64,000 bases of DNA from Auriscalpium vulgare (GCA_019915015.1 JAHBBC010000001.1:2852001-2916000), one strand, 5' to 3'. Positions 11,478 to 23,193 are shown, counted from the stretch's first letter. Numbers and translations: made by a program. The notes: a model not told the origin generated them from the letters alone.

Positions 11478-14424
11478 CTACCAATCTGCCTGTGCCAGGT
11501 ACTCCAGTCGCTGCAAATTCATTTCCTCTGTGAGTATGCTCAAGTCGACCATCTTCGAACCAGGCTGGTCCCATGGCAAGGCCTTATCCAACCACCTCGA
11601 CAAATGTGCAAGACGTATACCGTTGGCAATGCAAATCGGCTTCAAAATTCGATATGCGACAATCACCTCGATGTCATCCTCATACTTGGCACCTGGGGGC
11701 GGCGCCGGGGCACCGTCCGCAATGTAGCCATTGCAATGGACTATCATTTCGGCCAGTGCCATGAGTGATGTTACCGTGATTTCTGACAGAGAATCAGATC
11801 GCAACAACCGGACAGCACTCAGCGCACTCACGATTCCCCCAAAATTTTATGGCCATTGCCATTCTGGCCAACTTCCTTTTGACACCAACGTGGTCCGCAT
11901 TTGTAGCATAGTTGCCAACGTTTGGCACGTGGTCAATGCGGCGGGACCAGAGGGTGAGGTGTAGGGTGTCGTAACACAAGAAGTGGCCTCCGTACATTAT
12001 GGAATCCACAGGTGTGTATACCATATGCCAGGTGCCAGGGGGCATCACACTGTTGCAATACAACAGACACAATGAGTTGATGGCTGGCTCGAACAGCAGA
12101 TTGAAGCACTCACAGGACCATGCCGACTTCCAGCTTGGCAACATGTAGTGAAAAACCGGGGCCCTGCACGACAACGCCGGATGCGCCAGAGTCGACAACT
12201 TTCCTGAATAAATTGAGGATCATCTCCTTGTTCCTGACTGCGTCGGTATTGTGGATGGTGACCACCCCCCATATCTTCACTCCGCACCGTGGGGCTGCCC
12301 AGGTAGCAAGGCCATTTGAGTCATGATGAGTGCGCGTGTACCCACCCGCGCCTGACACGATATGCCACCCTTCGTAGTTGTCCGCCGCCCTCATAGCTGG
12401 TCCGTTGACATCTGGGGCCGGGTCTTCCGCTCGCATCACCCAATCTAGTGTTAGGTTGGTGTGGCATTTCTCCGCGGCGACCCTCCGTGACCGTTCCGAA
12501 GACGACGGTTGTTGCAGTTGCTGTTGCTGCTGAATCGCCATCGCCAGGTCGGTCGCAAACTGCAGGCCTGGCGTTGAATAACCCATCCGATGGGTGACGT
12601 TCCACCCCCATGCGTCATCTTGGATATCTCTGTGCCCATGTGGTCAGTCAGATCTAGAGCGGAATCCGGCTGCGCTCCGCTGCGCAATGAATGACATACC
12701 CCAAAAGTGTAGGCCGGGGACCACTGGATCGCGGAAGATCCAGAAGGTTGACACACTGGTTTGGGTCCCTCACTTTGTCCCAAAACTCTTGCAATGTTCC
12801 GGTGATAGTTGGGTTCTCCTTGGGCTCAAGCATTCGCTTTTGCATACCTAGAGTCGATCGATCAGTTGTATTAAACAGGGTGAACACACGAAAATGCACG
12901 CACAGTGCATTTCAACCAGGACTTCTGAAGATCCAACCAGGTTCACAAGCGTCTCTTTGTCAAATGTGAGCCTATGAGCGTCACCTTGGTCGCAGAAAGC
13001 GTTGTTGACCACAACCGTGAGGCCTCTGGCCAGCGATGCGCGGATGGTTGCTGTGTTGGATACAGGCTTGTCGATGCTCCAATCAACGAAGACAAATGGC
13101 GAGCCTTCGTCTGTAGCACGCGGAGCATTGGCCATATTCAGGACCGCATCCCTGTCCAAATCCAAATCACTAGGCTGCCGGCGATGAGCGATGAGCGTAC
13201 ATCTATTTGGACACGATCGAATATTGAGACATACCATGTGAAGCACTTTCCCAATGTATGGCAGAATGGTTTTGAATGCTCCGCGCCATATGGTATAGTC
13301 CACATCAAGTGGCCAGCACCCTTGGCCAGGGTCTGTGCATGACACGTCCACGGCGGCGTGCACATCAACGTCAATGTCAACGTCGATGCCGACGTCGGGG
13401 TCGGTGTCAGTTGCGAGCATGGCGGCGGTGAAGGCGGGTAATACGGGTTCGTCAAGTGATGACATGGGGGTTAGTGGGGACAGTGGGGACAGTTGGGACA
13501 GTGAGGACAGTGGGGAGCGCTGACTCGGAGGGGATAGGCCTTGCTGTTCCGCGGGGACAAGTGCTGGGGGCAAGAGCAAGGGTGGGAAGTTCGGTGACGG
13601 AGACTGCCCTGACTGAGCTGATGTGAGATGTGGATCAATGGTACATTCCATGCTGGATTCGCGGGCGCGCTCAGGCTCAGTGTTCGTCTCGACTGTGCAG
13701 GGTAAGATGAGAAAAGGCGTACAAGGCAAGTTAAGGAACACTTACTATTCACTCCGGTTGCCACCGGTGGAGACAAGGAAGATGTGCGCTCCAATGTGCG
13801 CTGCCGCTTCCTCGGAATTTTGGGGTCCACTATATGCATGCATACGTCGAAATTAAAAAAAAACATATCTCAATAGCGGACTGGTAACTTACCACTATCC
13901 ATGTCCCTGTCATCTACATCTATGACTTTTTTGTATCGGCAAATGACATCTTCTGTTGTTGCCTTCAGCTGGCCGTCGTTCTTGGTCAACTGGCGCGTCA
14001 ACTGGAGCGCATTTTTTGGGAGACAGTCCATCTTGACATATGTCCAACCCTTGCCCGAGTTGAAGGACAAATAGGTTCCGGCATGGAGAGGATGCTCCAC
14101 GTCGCCCCCTTGAACCATGTTGCCACCGGGTCCGGGACCTGGCCTGCCTTTGCCATGGAGAAGGGTCCATGGCGCCCAGGAGCCATCAATTTGAGAGACC
14201 CATACCCCTTGAACATCATTTGTTTTCACCCAGACATCGCCAGGTCCATTGCAGACTCCGGAGGGTGGGCTGACAGGACCACAGTAGACGGCATTGAAGT
14301 GTGGCGCGGGCACTCCTCTCTCAGAAACGACTTTGAACCAACGCGTGTCGACAACAGTGCCAGCTGGCAGATCAGGGACAGGAGCAGGATCCTGAGAAGG
14401 GACAATGAATATAGGAGGAACCAT
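11478..14424 (-). CDS. JmjC-domain-like protein (putative Fe(II)/2-oxoglutarate dioxygenase)
   Basis: The start is the ATG at 14424; a longer frame only adds a non-ATG start. Exons can be joined in phase to the stop at 11478: 14424-~13902, a short exon at ~13817-13741, ~13694-12905, then exons around 12840-12700, ~12620-12118, ~12110-11835 and ~11785-11478. The middle part is Pro/Ser-rich (SPLSPL repeats) and Asp/Val-rich. The C-terminal third holds a JmjC-type fold: a region ending in NLLDLP, then WHIV...THHDSNGLATW, which gives the His-x-Asp metal pair, then the PPGTWHMVYTP block with the third histidine, followed by a GGHF motif. Known JmjC enzymes hydroxylate or demethylate proteins; basidiomycetes carry expanded, poorly studied JmjC-like families, and the substrate here is unknown. 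It is divergent from the SET gene across about 1.1 kb. Confidence 0.65.
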
Positions 14425-15508
14425 ACTGTTGTAACTGAGAGGGGAGAGAAGGGCAGAGTAACGAGGCAAAGCCAAAGACTGTGCCGCTGCAAATTTTGAC
14501 CGCGAATTCCCGTGATTACCGTGAATTCCCGCGCCCGAATATCTGCCCCGAATTCCTGTGAATTACCGCGAATTCCCGCGCCCCGAATATCCGCCCCGAA
14601 TTCCCGCGAATTCCCGCGAATTCCCGCGCCCCGAATATCCGCCCCGAATTCCCGTGAATTACCGCACATTCCCGCGCCCCCGAATATCCGCCCTGAATTC
14701 CCGTGAATTACCGTGAATTCCTGCGCCCCCGTGAATATCCGCCCCGAATTCCTGTGAATTTGATCTCTACAGTCAGATGCTCGAGTGGTGAGGGGCTGTC
14801 AGACAGATACACCAAAAACCCAAGGCACGATCAGCACGAAGAGCATTCTCGACTGCGTACATACACACCATGGGCTGAGGCAAAGGGCAGGAGGAGTACA
14901 TGTGAGGAGTACGGTAGTGCACATACAATGAAGGTGAGTAGGTGTCGGTTAGGCGGATGCTGGGTGGATGCCTGGCCTCGATGGGCAGAAACCATTGCAA
15001 AGCGACTTGTGCAACAGGGCGCGCGTCCCCCACCAAGCCGTGGGAACCATGCTAAGAAATATCCTGCAGGTGCGATTCTGTCGTTTTAATGCACCAAAAT
15101 TTTGCAGCGGGTCTGGAAGATGATTCTAAGGTCGCCAAAAAATGACCCATCAATGAAGCCTTCTCATAAATGCCTCATTGACATGGGCAGGCGCTTGTCA
15201 CCGCCCAGTCACATTCGGTGACATCCGTGCTGGCGCGCGACCGTAGCCCGACGCGCTGTTCGCTCCCTTCTCTTGCTCCCGGTGACATATTGGTGACATA
15301 TCTGAGGCATTTGTGCCAGAGGCTCATTCCTGTTGTCCTCGACGGCGGCGTCAACTGAGAACATTCTTGTCTGTTTGCATCTGCGCACTTGATCGATCAA
15401 CCTGTATCTGCCATCACCATTGCCAGCTTGCTGCTGCTCTGCTTCCGCTATAGTAGGTGTGTTCTGCCATCTGGCTGCAGGGCTCAATCCAATCTGCCTC
15501 CAGGATCC
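14425..15508. promoter_or_regulatory. shared upstream region of the JmjC-like and SET genes
   Basis: The two genes are transcribed away from each other from this 1.1-kb interval. The JmjC-proximal part is filled by the ~48-bp EcoRI-site-rich array (14507-14763). The rest holds no supported gene. No clear TATA box was found for either gene. Confidence 0.4.
14507..14763. repeat. minisatellite, unit about 48-50 bp, five copies
   Basis: The landmark CGAATAT(C/T)CGCCCCG recurs at about 14536, 14584, 14632, 14681 and 14731 (spacing 48, 48, 49, 50). Between the landmarks lie runs of GAATTCCCG(T/C)GAATTACCG words, so GAATTC occurs again and again. A partial single copy (TTACCGTGAATTCCCGCGG) recurs near 16941, beyond the 3' end of the SET gene. 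No coding frame or terminal repeats are associated. Confidence 0.85.
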
Positions 15509-16792
15509 ATGTCGCGTCCTCGCAACAATCCCCCACGTGCAGCCCGCAATGCACGACCCGTAGTTGAGGCTCCGGACAGCGCATATGATCCAGCCTGTCT
15601 ATCAACAGATCCAGTCATTGGTCGCATCAATGCGCTCAATCAATCCTCATACCTGTCTACCCTTTTTGCACGGGCGGATGATCTTATTGTCGCCACACTG
15701 TTTGCATCCAAAAGCGGTTTGAACCTTTGAACCGGTACAACGCACTGTTTCCGGAGCCATCCTTGTCATCTGGTGTGCCGCCTGCATCAAGTGCGGTGTT
15801 GCCACCAGCAGGTGCAGGCATCCTCTACCCTGCCATGGCAGGCCGCCCACAACCAAACATCTCCGACATGCCATCGATCGAGCAGCTCAGGCAGGGTGCA
15901 CAGATATGTGCACCTCTCTTGAACGGCCTGCACGGAGTTACCGAGGAGAGTGTCAACAAAACCGTCCGTAACCTCATGTCTGCTAGCCCTGCATTTCGAA
16001 AAGATACATTGTCGCAGTGGTCCAGTGTGCTTGAGCAGTGAGTGCTTATTTTCTGTCCTGTTTGCCCATTGAAACTGACTGAGATAATTAGCTTGTTGTT
16101 CCGTTATGCTGTTCTGTACAGCGATCGCAGCCGCGTGCAAATCACGCGGGTCACATTCGGATCGGCTGCTGCGCTGGGCCTCAAATCTCGGGTGGCCATT
16201 GAAGCGGGCGTGGTTCTATTTGAAACATGTAGCTCGATGAGCTCTGACTTTGTCACGGTCAGAGGGCCCTCGGTCATAGAGCGTATGGCCAATCAAGGGC
16301 CGCCTGGCCCTTGTGCCATCCTCGGCCCTTTCAGGATGGTCAATCATGACTGTGAGCCCAATTGCCAGGTATGTGCCGATTTAGTTTGTGCATACCCTTG
16401 GATGGATGGTTGACTTCATATGACACCAGATATTTCCCATCGCACGGACGGCGGCCTGCACCATGACAACCACTCGCAATATTGCCAAGGACGAGGAGAT
16501 CACGGTTCGGTACAGCGCATCGGGGTATTATGGGGAGAACTGTGCGTGTAGGACATGCACAGGGAAGGACCCGAGGGATCTCAGTGCACTTAGGGCAGCG
16601 GCCGCGAGCAGGCGTGCTCAGATCACATCTGGACAGGCTGGCGCGGATGGACCAGCTGACCTTAAGAAGAAGACGCGCCGAGGGGGTGCAAAGCGTGCCC
16701 GACAGAACCAGCGTGCAGCGGCGGCGCAGGCTCAGACTCAGACGCAGGGCGGAGACGTGGGGTTGCCGTTAGATGAGTCATCGGATGAATGA
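15509..16792 (+). CDS. SET-domain protein, SUV420-like histone lysine methyltransferase candidate
   Basis: Coding starts at the ATG at 15509. The first part (to ~15715) is open but must change frame to continue into the next block (15716-16040), with a run of four A at 15710-15713 at the switch. An intron (~16040-16090), an exon with the first half of the SET domain, a second intron (~16369-16431) and the last exon to the TGA at 16790 follow. The motif NHDCEPNCQ, then a DEEITVRY motif and a CACRTC cluster, are the AdoMet/lysine-channel signature and a post-SET-like cysteine group. The order and spacing best match SUV420/KMT5-type enzymes, which methylate H4K20. The tail is Lys/Arg/Gln/Ala-rich. 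The target is unproven, and the frame break means it may be a pseudogene or carry an assembly error. Confidence 0.7.
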
Positions 16793-17279
16793 GGCCACGA
16801 TGTCGAGGAGTGAGTGCAGTGAGTGCGTTCCCCCAGTTGAGTGTCTGACATCCGCCAACCTGCATTGACAGCTTCACCGAGAGCGCGAAGCAGAAGAAGA
16901 GTATAGCTATAGGTACAGACACAGATGTCTTCGCTCAATATTACCGTGAATTCCCGCGGCAAATTGCGTGAGTACACCGGCCCACATGTATCGCATACCT
17001 TCCTGTTTAAACTTCGATGCCCCTCGTCCTTGTCGGAGGAAGAGTCTTCGCGCTCACCGAGGAGTGAGTGGTGCGGTGACCAATGCCATTGCCCATGAAG
17101 CGCATGAGGTTGTCACTGTCGGCGAGCATGTATGCATTGATCAGGACAGCAGAGCAGGAGAAATTAGCAATGAATATGTTCATCACATAGTACATATGTA
17201 TTGTAGTCTTGATCCTGGTCATGGTCTTCCTGACTTGCTTGAGCGATGAATTTGACCAAGCTTGGGATACCAAAACATT
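16793..17279. other. intergenic, contains one partial copy of the 48-bp repeat
   Basis: No gene supported. A GAATTCCCGCGG-type piece at about 16941-16959 matches the minisatellite at 14507-14763. Confidence 0.45.
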
Positions 17280-18125
17280 ACAGAAAATCTTACATATATC
17301 GGTAGGGTACGCATGCCAAATTTGAGAGCTTAGTGGTACGAGGGCGAGGGCGAGGCTGCATGAAATGTGTTATGGGGGCAGGAGGCAACAGAGCGGGAGC
17401 GTGGGAACAGCCTAGTACGGGCCGCCTTGTGCAACAATTCAAGGGAGCTTGGGATGCGGAAAGCTTACAAGATATCTTAAATATATTGGTAGGGTGTGTA
17501 TGCCGAGTTTGAGAGCTTAGTGATACGAGGGCGAGGCTGCACAAAGTCCGTTATGGGGCAGGCAGCAGCCAGCCGTGGGAACAGCAGTGTATGCAGGCTC
17601 GGGGCAGCAATGTGAGCGAGCTTGGGATGGGGAAAACTTTCCAAATATCTTAGATATATAAATAGGGTGCGTATGCCAAATTTGAGGGCTTAGTGGTACA
17701 AGGGCGAGGCTGCACAAATTCTGTTATGGGGCGGGTGGCAGCCAGGCGTGGGAACAGCCTAGTGCTAGTGCGTGCTGGCTCGGGGCAGCAATTTGGGCCA
17801 GCTTGGGAAGGGGAAAATGTTCCAAATATCTTATATATATTGGTAGGGTGTGCATGCCGAGTTTTGGAGCTTAGTGGTACGAGGGCGAGGCTGCATGAAA
17901 TGTGTTACGGGCAGCGCAGCGGGCAACAGAGCGGGAGCGTGGGAACAGCCTAGTACGGGGCGGCCTTGTGCAACAATTCGAGGGAGCTTGGGATGCAGAA
18001 AGCTTCCCAGATATCTTAGGTATATTGGTAGGGCGTGCATGCCAAGTTTGAGAGCTTAGTGGTACGAGGGCAGGGCTGCACAAAGTCCGTTATGGGGCAG
18101 GCAGCAGCGGAGCGTGGGAACTTTT
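17280..18125. repeat. satellite array, unit about 180 bp, with three-unit higher-order period
   Basis: The word TTTGAGAGCTTAGTGGTACG (with variants) recurs at about 17321, 17508, 17681, 17862 and 18047, a spacing of 173-187 bases. Each unit also has AGATATCTTA, a TATATTGGTAGGGTG block and GCTTGGGATG. Units 1 and 4 share a GGGAGCGTGGGAACAGCC..GGCCTTGTGCAACAATTC segment, and units 2 and 5 share GCTGCACAAAGTCCGTTATG, both at an offset of about 540 bases. So a set of three unit types is itself repeated (A-B-C-A-B). The array ends about 100 bases past the 3' end of the gene at 18221. Confidence 0.9.
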
Positions 18126-18220
18126 ACTCGGAACTACATTGTCAGGCTGGGATACAGGCAAAGGCGCACAGGGATATATCACATTGCATTGCGTGTCTAA
18201 CTGCTAGCCTATCCAGTCAG

Positions 18221-21200
18221 TCACAACCGGCCATGTCGTTCGCCGTCGTAGTTATCCAGCCGAGAGTCGGCCAAAATGACCATGCCATGCATCCAAAGGT
18301 CAAAATAAGATGCCTTCCCTTCGTCCTCAATCGGCTCGTCCAGTAAATTGCGCACAGTCGCATCAATTTTGACTTCAGTTGCTGCAAGGCAAGCCATCCA
18401 CACAATGACAGCAGGCTAGTAGGCGCAAGCAAACGAAGGTCAGTCGCGTCCAGTCGAACTTTACGACAGTCAAAGCGGCATACGTACCACCTTATTCTTC
18501 AGCTGTTCCGGAGTCAATATTTTGTGAACGTGTTTAAACGAGAACTGCAGAGGGCGGTCAGAACACCCTGGCCGTGGCAGATATATGGATATATGGACAG
18601 GCTAGCTACGCACCGTGAGCTTGACATCTCGCGGCGGCAGGAGATCAACACCGGTCATGACTCTCAACATCATGCGGCTGCGATACGTCTTCTGGTCACC
18701 TTCGCCATCCTTCAGCGCAGGATGATGCACAAAGAAACTGGCCATTTGCTCATGGGCCGGATGTCCGGAGCCTTGAAGATACGACTTTATGCGTTTGGCA
18801 AACTCATCTTCATACTTAACGTCCACTTTCGCAGCAGGACCAAGCTCGCGGCCAGACGTCTGCGTCTCCTCGTGAGCTGATCGAAATTCAAGAATGTCCA
18901 GTACATCGCTTGGCTGCTGGACTCGCCGATTGTACATGTGTAAGAGGTAGGGCTTGACCGAACCTTCCAGGTTCTGGCACGGGCGCAGTCAAGGACCGTC
19001 AATGCTGACAGATGTGGATACTGCGCACCTGCATGCCGCCAAATGTATCGAAGCCCAGAGCGAAAGCACGTAAATCTGGGTGATTGGAAGGGTCCAAACT
19101 TCCAAAGAGAATATTAGACAGAAGGGATCGCTCGACCCCGGTCTGTGTGACATCGTCCATGGGGTTGGTTAGCGAATTAACCTACGACAGGCAGGTTAGA
19201 ATACTCTGCGTGCATGCGTGCATCAGCATGGAGATGGAGACGTACAGAGATATTGGCTTCGCCGAGCAGGAGGCCGAGCTCCGAGGTGGGAGGAATGGGA
19301 TATACAGGGTTGCGACGCCACGCCATCCAAGGCTCCAGAGTTTGCAAAATTTGAGGATCGATTAGTCGGATAAATTCGGCGTCAATATTGAATGCATCGC
19401 GACCGTCGACAATGTACTGGATGAGGAAGGGAGAGACGGGGTCTGGCCCAGACTGGGTCAAGACCATGTACAAGAAGCACAAGAGGCCGAACTGTTGGAA
19501 TGCGAGCTGCCGAGAGGGGATGATGTCGGTGGAAGGATGAAGGTCGGGTACCGCAAACAAAGCGGTCGGCCGCCAGAAAGACGGCCGTGTTGCACACTTT
19601 ATCATGGCCGCGCGCAGAACGGAGTACTTTGGCGCTGTGCCTTTACCTTTACCGCTAAAGAGAATGATTAACATGTGTACTGCAAACCGAATCCAAATTA
19701 CGAAGACGCACATTGACCACCAGGATGTGGAGCCAAACAGACGGACTGGAGGCACATCTTCCAGCGTCACTCCAGGAGCAAAGGCCGAAACCTTATCTTG
19801 CATGGACAAATATCCGGCACGGTCGCCACAGTGCCAGCCAAGAAAGACTGTCAGAGCAATGGCTCCAGCATCGATCGACGGTGCCACCATACGAAATTGA
19901 GTGGCGGTTGGAGGGCCGCGCCGGGTATCGATAATGCTGCGCGCCCAGCGCTGTGTGCGTACAAGACTGCCAGTTGCGGCGCCGGCTGCGTTGACGTTGG
20001 GCAACACAGGAACGTATGGTACTGGGTTGTGCAACCGAGAAGTCAAGTATGGAAGTTGCTGAGAAAGTCTGCATCAGTCATGGAGTATAAAGGTGAGCGA
20101 CTAGTGTCCACGCACCTGGAGATTTGACACTGCAGGTGCGACCTCCGCCGCATCATTCGTGAGGTCAATGACGTCCCATTGTGTGCTCCCTGATGCTGAG
20201 GAGGTACCTGCATGCTACGATCAACAGAACAGAATTAAATGGGTGCCACTAAGAGAGAAGAACGCGCAACGTACAGAGCGGGCTGGTTCGTCCGCGGCTT
20301 GCAAGGCCCTGGCGCGCACATGGCGAATGACGGCCAACTGCTGCTGCGACTGTCTCTGGGTCGACTGGGGGATAGATTAGCATAAGTGTAGGTCTTCCTC
20401 TAGAAACAGCTGCGCGGCCAGCTCAAGAGACGCACCTGTTCGGCTGGAGGAGAAGGCGATCGCGGACGGCGCGAAGGTACAACAGCCGGCGGAGCAGCTG
20501 CGCCCACCGCCGAAGCCCTACGATCTGCAGCAGCAGCGACAGCAGCGGACGCGACAGGTATGGCCGCGCTGGTGTTGACCGGCAGCGTAAGGCGTTCCGG
20601 AAGCTGACAAAAGCATTCAGAACAATGGATACACGCAAGGACGACGATGCACACTCACATCGATGTCCGATCTCGCTGGGCTGGGCAACTCTGGTTCTGG
20701 AGACGGCGAGGGAGGACTGGTCATTATCGTATGAGCAGCCTGAGGGATGCAGTCCGGCAAGCATTGAATCGGAATCGCAAGATTACGGAATATAGTACGA
20801 AAAATGCGGGAGGCGAAGCAGCGATGAGGGAAGTTCATGTGGTAAGTGTTACCGGTTTCGTCAAGGTATAGTCGACCCAACATAAGATCAAAGCGAATGT
20901 CCCCCCGGACATTGCCATATCGCGGCCCTGTACAGTGCGGTCAGATCTGCCCAGCCGAGAAACAGACAACGCACGCACCGAGAAACAAAACCTTGTAGTT
21001 TGGGTTCCCTCCGGTCAGCATGTTAGTGATGGCAGTGTAGCTCTTGCTGTAACTGAACAGGTTGGTGACAGTGAAGGCGGCCTCATTGTCAAAGTTGCCC
21101 GGACTAAGAGTGCGAACGGCACGGTTGTTGGGTTTGGACTGACTGAGAACCATCCAAGGGGAATTGTCCGGAAAACGCTGTACAGATGCGCCAGCACCTT

Positions 21201-22421
21201 GCGGCGCGGGCGGAAGAACGAAGCCATGGGTTTCACAATGGTCCTGCACCTGACTGTCGAAGGATCTCCAGATGAATCCCTCGGACAGCACACGGATTGG
21301 GATGACGAGATTGTTCTGTTGAAGCTGGCGTTGGACCGATCCCATAAGGTGGGTCTCCCACGCCAAAGTGGGGACTGCGATGTCGGGCTCGATGTGGGCG
21401 AGCTGAGGACACTGTACGTGCGCTTAGCAATGTAAAGAACCGGGCAGAGGTGATGCTCGTACCATGAACGGAAAGAGCACCGCCAGGAAGTTGGTATACT
21501 CAGGGCTGGTCGACGCTGCGGTGGTAGCAGTCGCAGGGGCGGCGGCTGCAGGTGTCGGTGTGGATGCGGACGCCGAAGATGCGGTGGATGCAGATGTGCC
21601 GAAGACCGACGACGATGTGCCCACAGCGGCGCTCTGCTGTGAAGCACGACTAGCACGACCGGATGACGCACGGCGTGTGACGGGCTCATTAGTGGCAGGG
21701 GCAGTACGGGGGGCGCGTCTGCCAGCGTTCGGAAGTCCGAGCTGGGTGGCATGTTGATTTTCCTGGCCAAAGTGCGCGACGCGACGGTCGTTTGTGGAGC
21801 CGACACTTGCAAGGCTGCTAGTCACGGCTCCGGTGAACGCAGTGACGGGCGGCGGCTGAGAGAAGGTGAGGCCGGAGGCAGCGGGCGGCGCTCCTCCAGT
21901 TGGGTTGACAGCCTGAGTAGACACCCTGAAAGTGAAGATGAGAAATGAGAAGGCAAGTCTTCAATTGCGGAGCTCCGTACCCAGTCAAAGTTCCAACCGG
22001 CGCGGTAGGAACAACCACTGCATGCGCCGCCCACTTGGTTCCGCAGACGCAGAGCGTGTCCCTGTTCACCGTGACTGCGTCAAGCTGAGTTACTGATCAG
22101 CTGATGGCATGCTCGCAGTGATAAGAGAACGTACGGAGAAGAACGCAGCACATCCAGAGGACCTGTATCCGCCTTTCCCGGTCGCGTTCGTGGTGGGATC
22201 GGCTGGCTTGTGAGAGAACCACGGGTGGCCGCATCCACACGTCTCCGTTGCAGAAGTCGCGCCCTGAAAAAGGCAGTGAGCTCGGTTGGGCTATCTCAAC
22301 GCAAAATTCAACGCACATAGTCCGGGCGGCCGTTTCGGAAGACGGCAAATCCGCCGCACTCCTCTGGCATGCAGGCCACGCACTCAGCGCGGACAGGAAG
22401 GCTGTTGTTTGACAAGGACAT
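18221..22421 (-). CDS. large protein with Cys/His zinc-type motifs and possible HECT-like C-terminal domain
   Basis: The ATG at 22421 and TGA at 18221 bound a many-exon gene of roughly 1,000-1,100 residues. The N-terminus has CVACMPEECG, then CGCGHPWFSHKP and CVCGTKWAAH, three cysteine-rich motifs that could bind zinc. A Ser/Ala/Thr/Pro-rich linker (about 21450-21900) follows. Conserved-looking globular parts follow at about 21430-21000, 20930-20680 and 20050-18600, including SGKGKGTAP, the SPFLIQYIVDGRD region, and a C-terminal stretch with FKHVHKILTPEQL and a YFDLWMHGM end. The SPF...GRD and FSF patterns recall HECT-like domains annotated in large Agaricomycete paralogue families, but I see no catalytic cysteine near the C-terminus, so E3 ligase activity is doubtful. 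A 180-bp satellite lies downstream and phased TGATCA palindromes upstream. Confidence 0.5.
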
Positions 22422-22516
22422 GGTGATTGAGCGCGAGTTCGAAAGAGTATGAGAGCAAGTTGAATTTTTCGAAAAGCAAAGTCCGAGTGGGCGTCGAGAG
22501 GGCGCAGCGGATGATG

Positions 22517-22740
22517 CGTGATCACGCATGATCCTGAGTGATCACGACAGGGATACTGCGGACACTGAGAGCGAGCAGCAGCAGAGCGGCGGTAGGAACG
22601 AAACAGAATCATGCATGATCACGCATGATCACGCATGATTGAAAACATGTAGATTCTTGGGGACTGTGCATTGGTACTGCGTGATCATGCGTGATCATTC
22701 ATGAACACGCATGATCACGCATGATCACGCATGATCACAC
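22517..22740. promoter_or_regulatory. cluster of nine TGATCA palindromes in 10-bp register
   Basis: TGATCA occurs at 22519, 22539, 22616, 22626, 22682, 22692, 22712, 22722 and 22732. Within each cluster the spacing is exactly 10 or 20 bases, and the repeated word is CATGATCACG. The cluster lies 98-316 bases upstream of the ATG of the minus-strand gene at 22421. A 10-bp period would place every palindrome on the same face of the helix, as expected for cooperative dimer binding sites. Simple repeat expansion is the alternative. Confidence 0.6.
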
Positions 22741-23193
22741 AGAGGAGAGGCCGACGTCTCAGTCTTATGGCTCACATATTTTTGTCCGATAGATGCCTTC
22801 ATAAATATGACCTCTAGCAGCGAAGCCGTCGAGCCCAAGCATCTGGAGGAGGTTGCGAGCAGAGTTCAACTGGGTGATGGCCGGAAGATTGAAACCTTGC
22901 CGAGCGCCGCATGATTGGCGCCTCGTTCGTGGTCCGTGGGATTTCGCGGTCACCGGGTCCGAGGGTCCGAGTGAATCTCAGCAGGCACGATGAAGTCGAA
23001 TTTGAGTAGAATTAGAACGTCAGTTGAAACTAATGAACTTGGGAGTAGCGTGCACATTAGACTGCGATGTGCTAGGTAAGTTACATTCGGACACAGACTC
23101 TAGTCAGTGCACGATACCTGGTAATCAATGAGACTCAGTGCTGGGCTCAAAGTGGGAATGAAGACGCAGTGACTCACATCTGTGGCTCAGGTC
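22741..23193. other. intergenic, no gene seen
   Basis: One short minus-strand frame (22953-22765) has no recognisable domain and is not called. Confidence 0.5.

Noticed and set aside
13330..13410. Asp/Val-coding GTC-GAC repeat as a separate microsatellite feature
   Set aside because: It is in frame within the JmjC-like gene's low-complexity linker and needs no separate explanation.
20935..21435. 166-codon plus-strand frame with a real ATG
   Set aside because: It lies wholly opposite coding exons of the minus-strand gene at 18221-22421, which has better splice and domain support.
22610..22740. CRISPR-like array (short repeats with spacers)
   Set aside because: The repeats are 10 bases, contiguous and palindromic, without unique spacers, in a eukaryotic genome.
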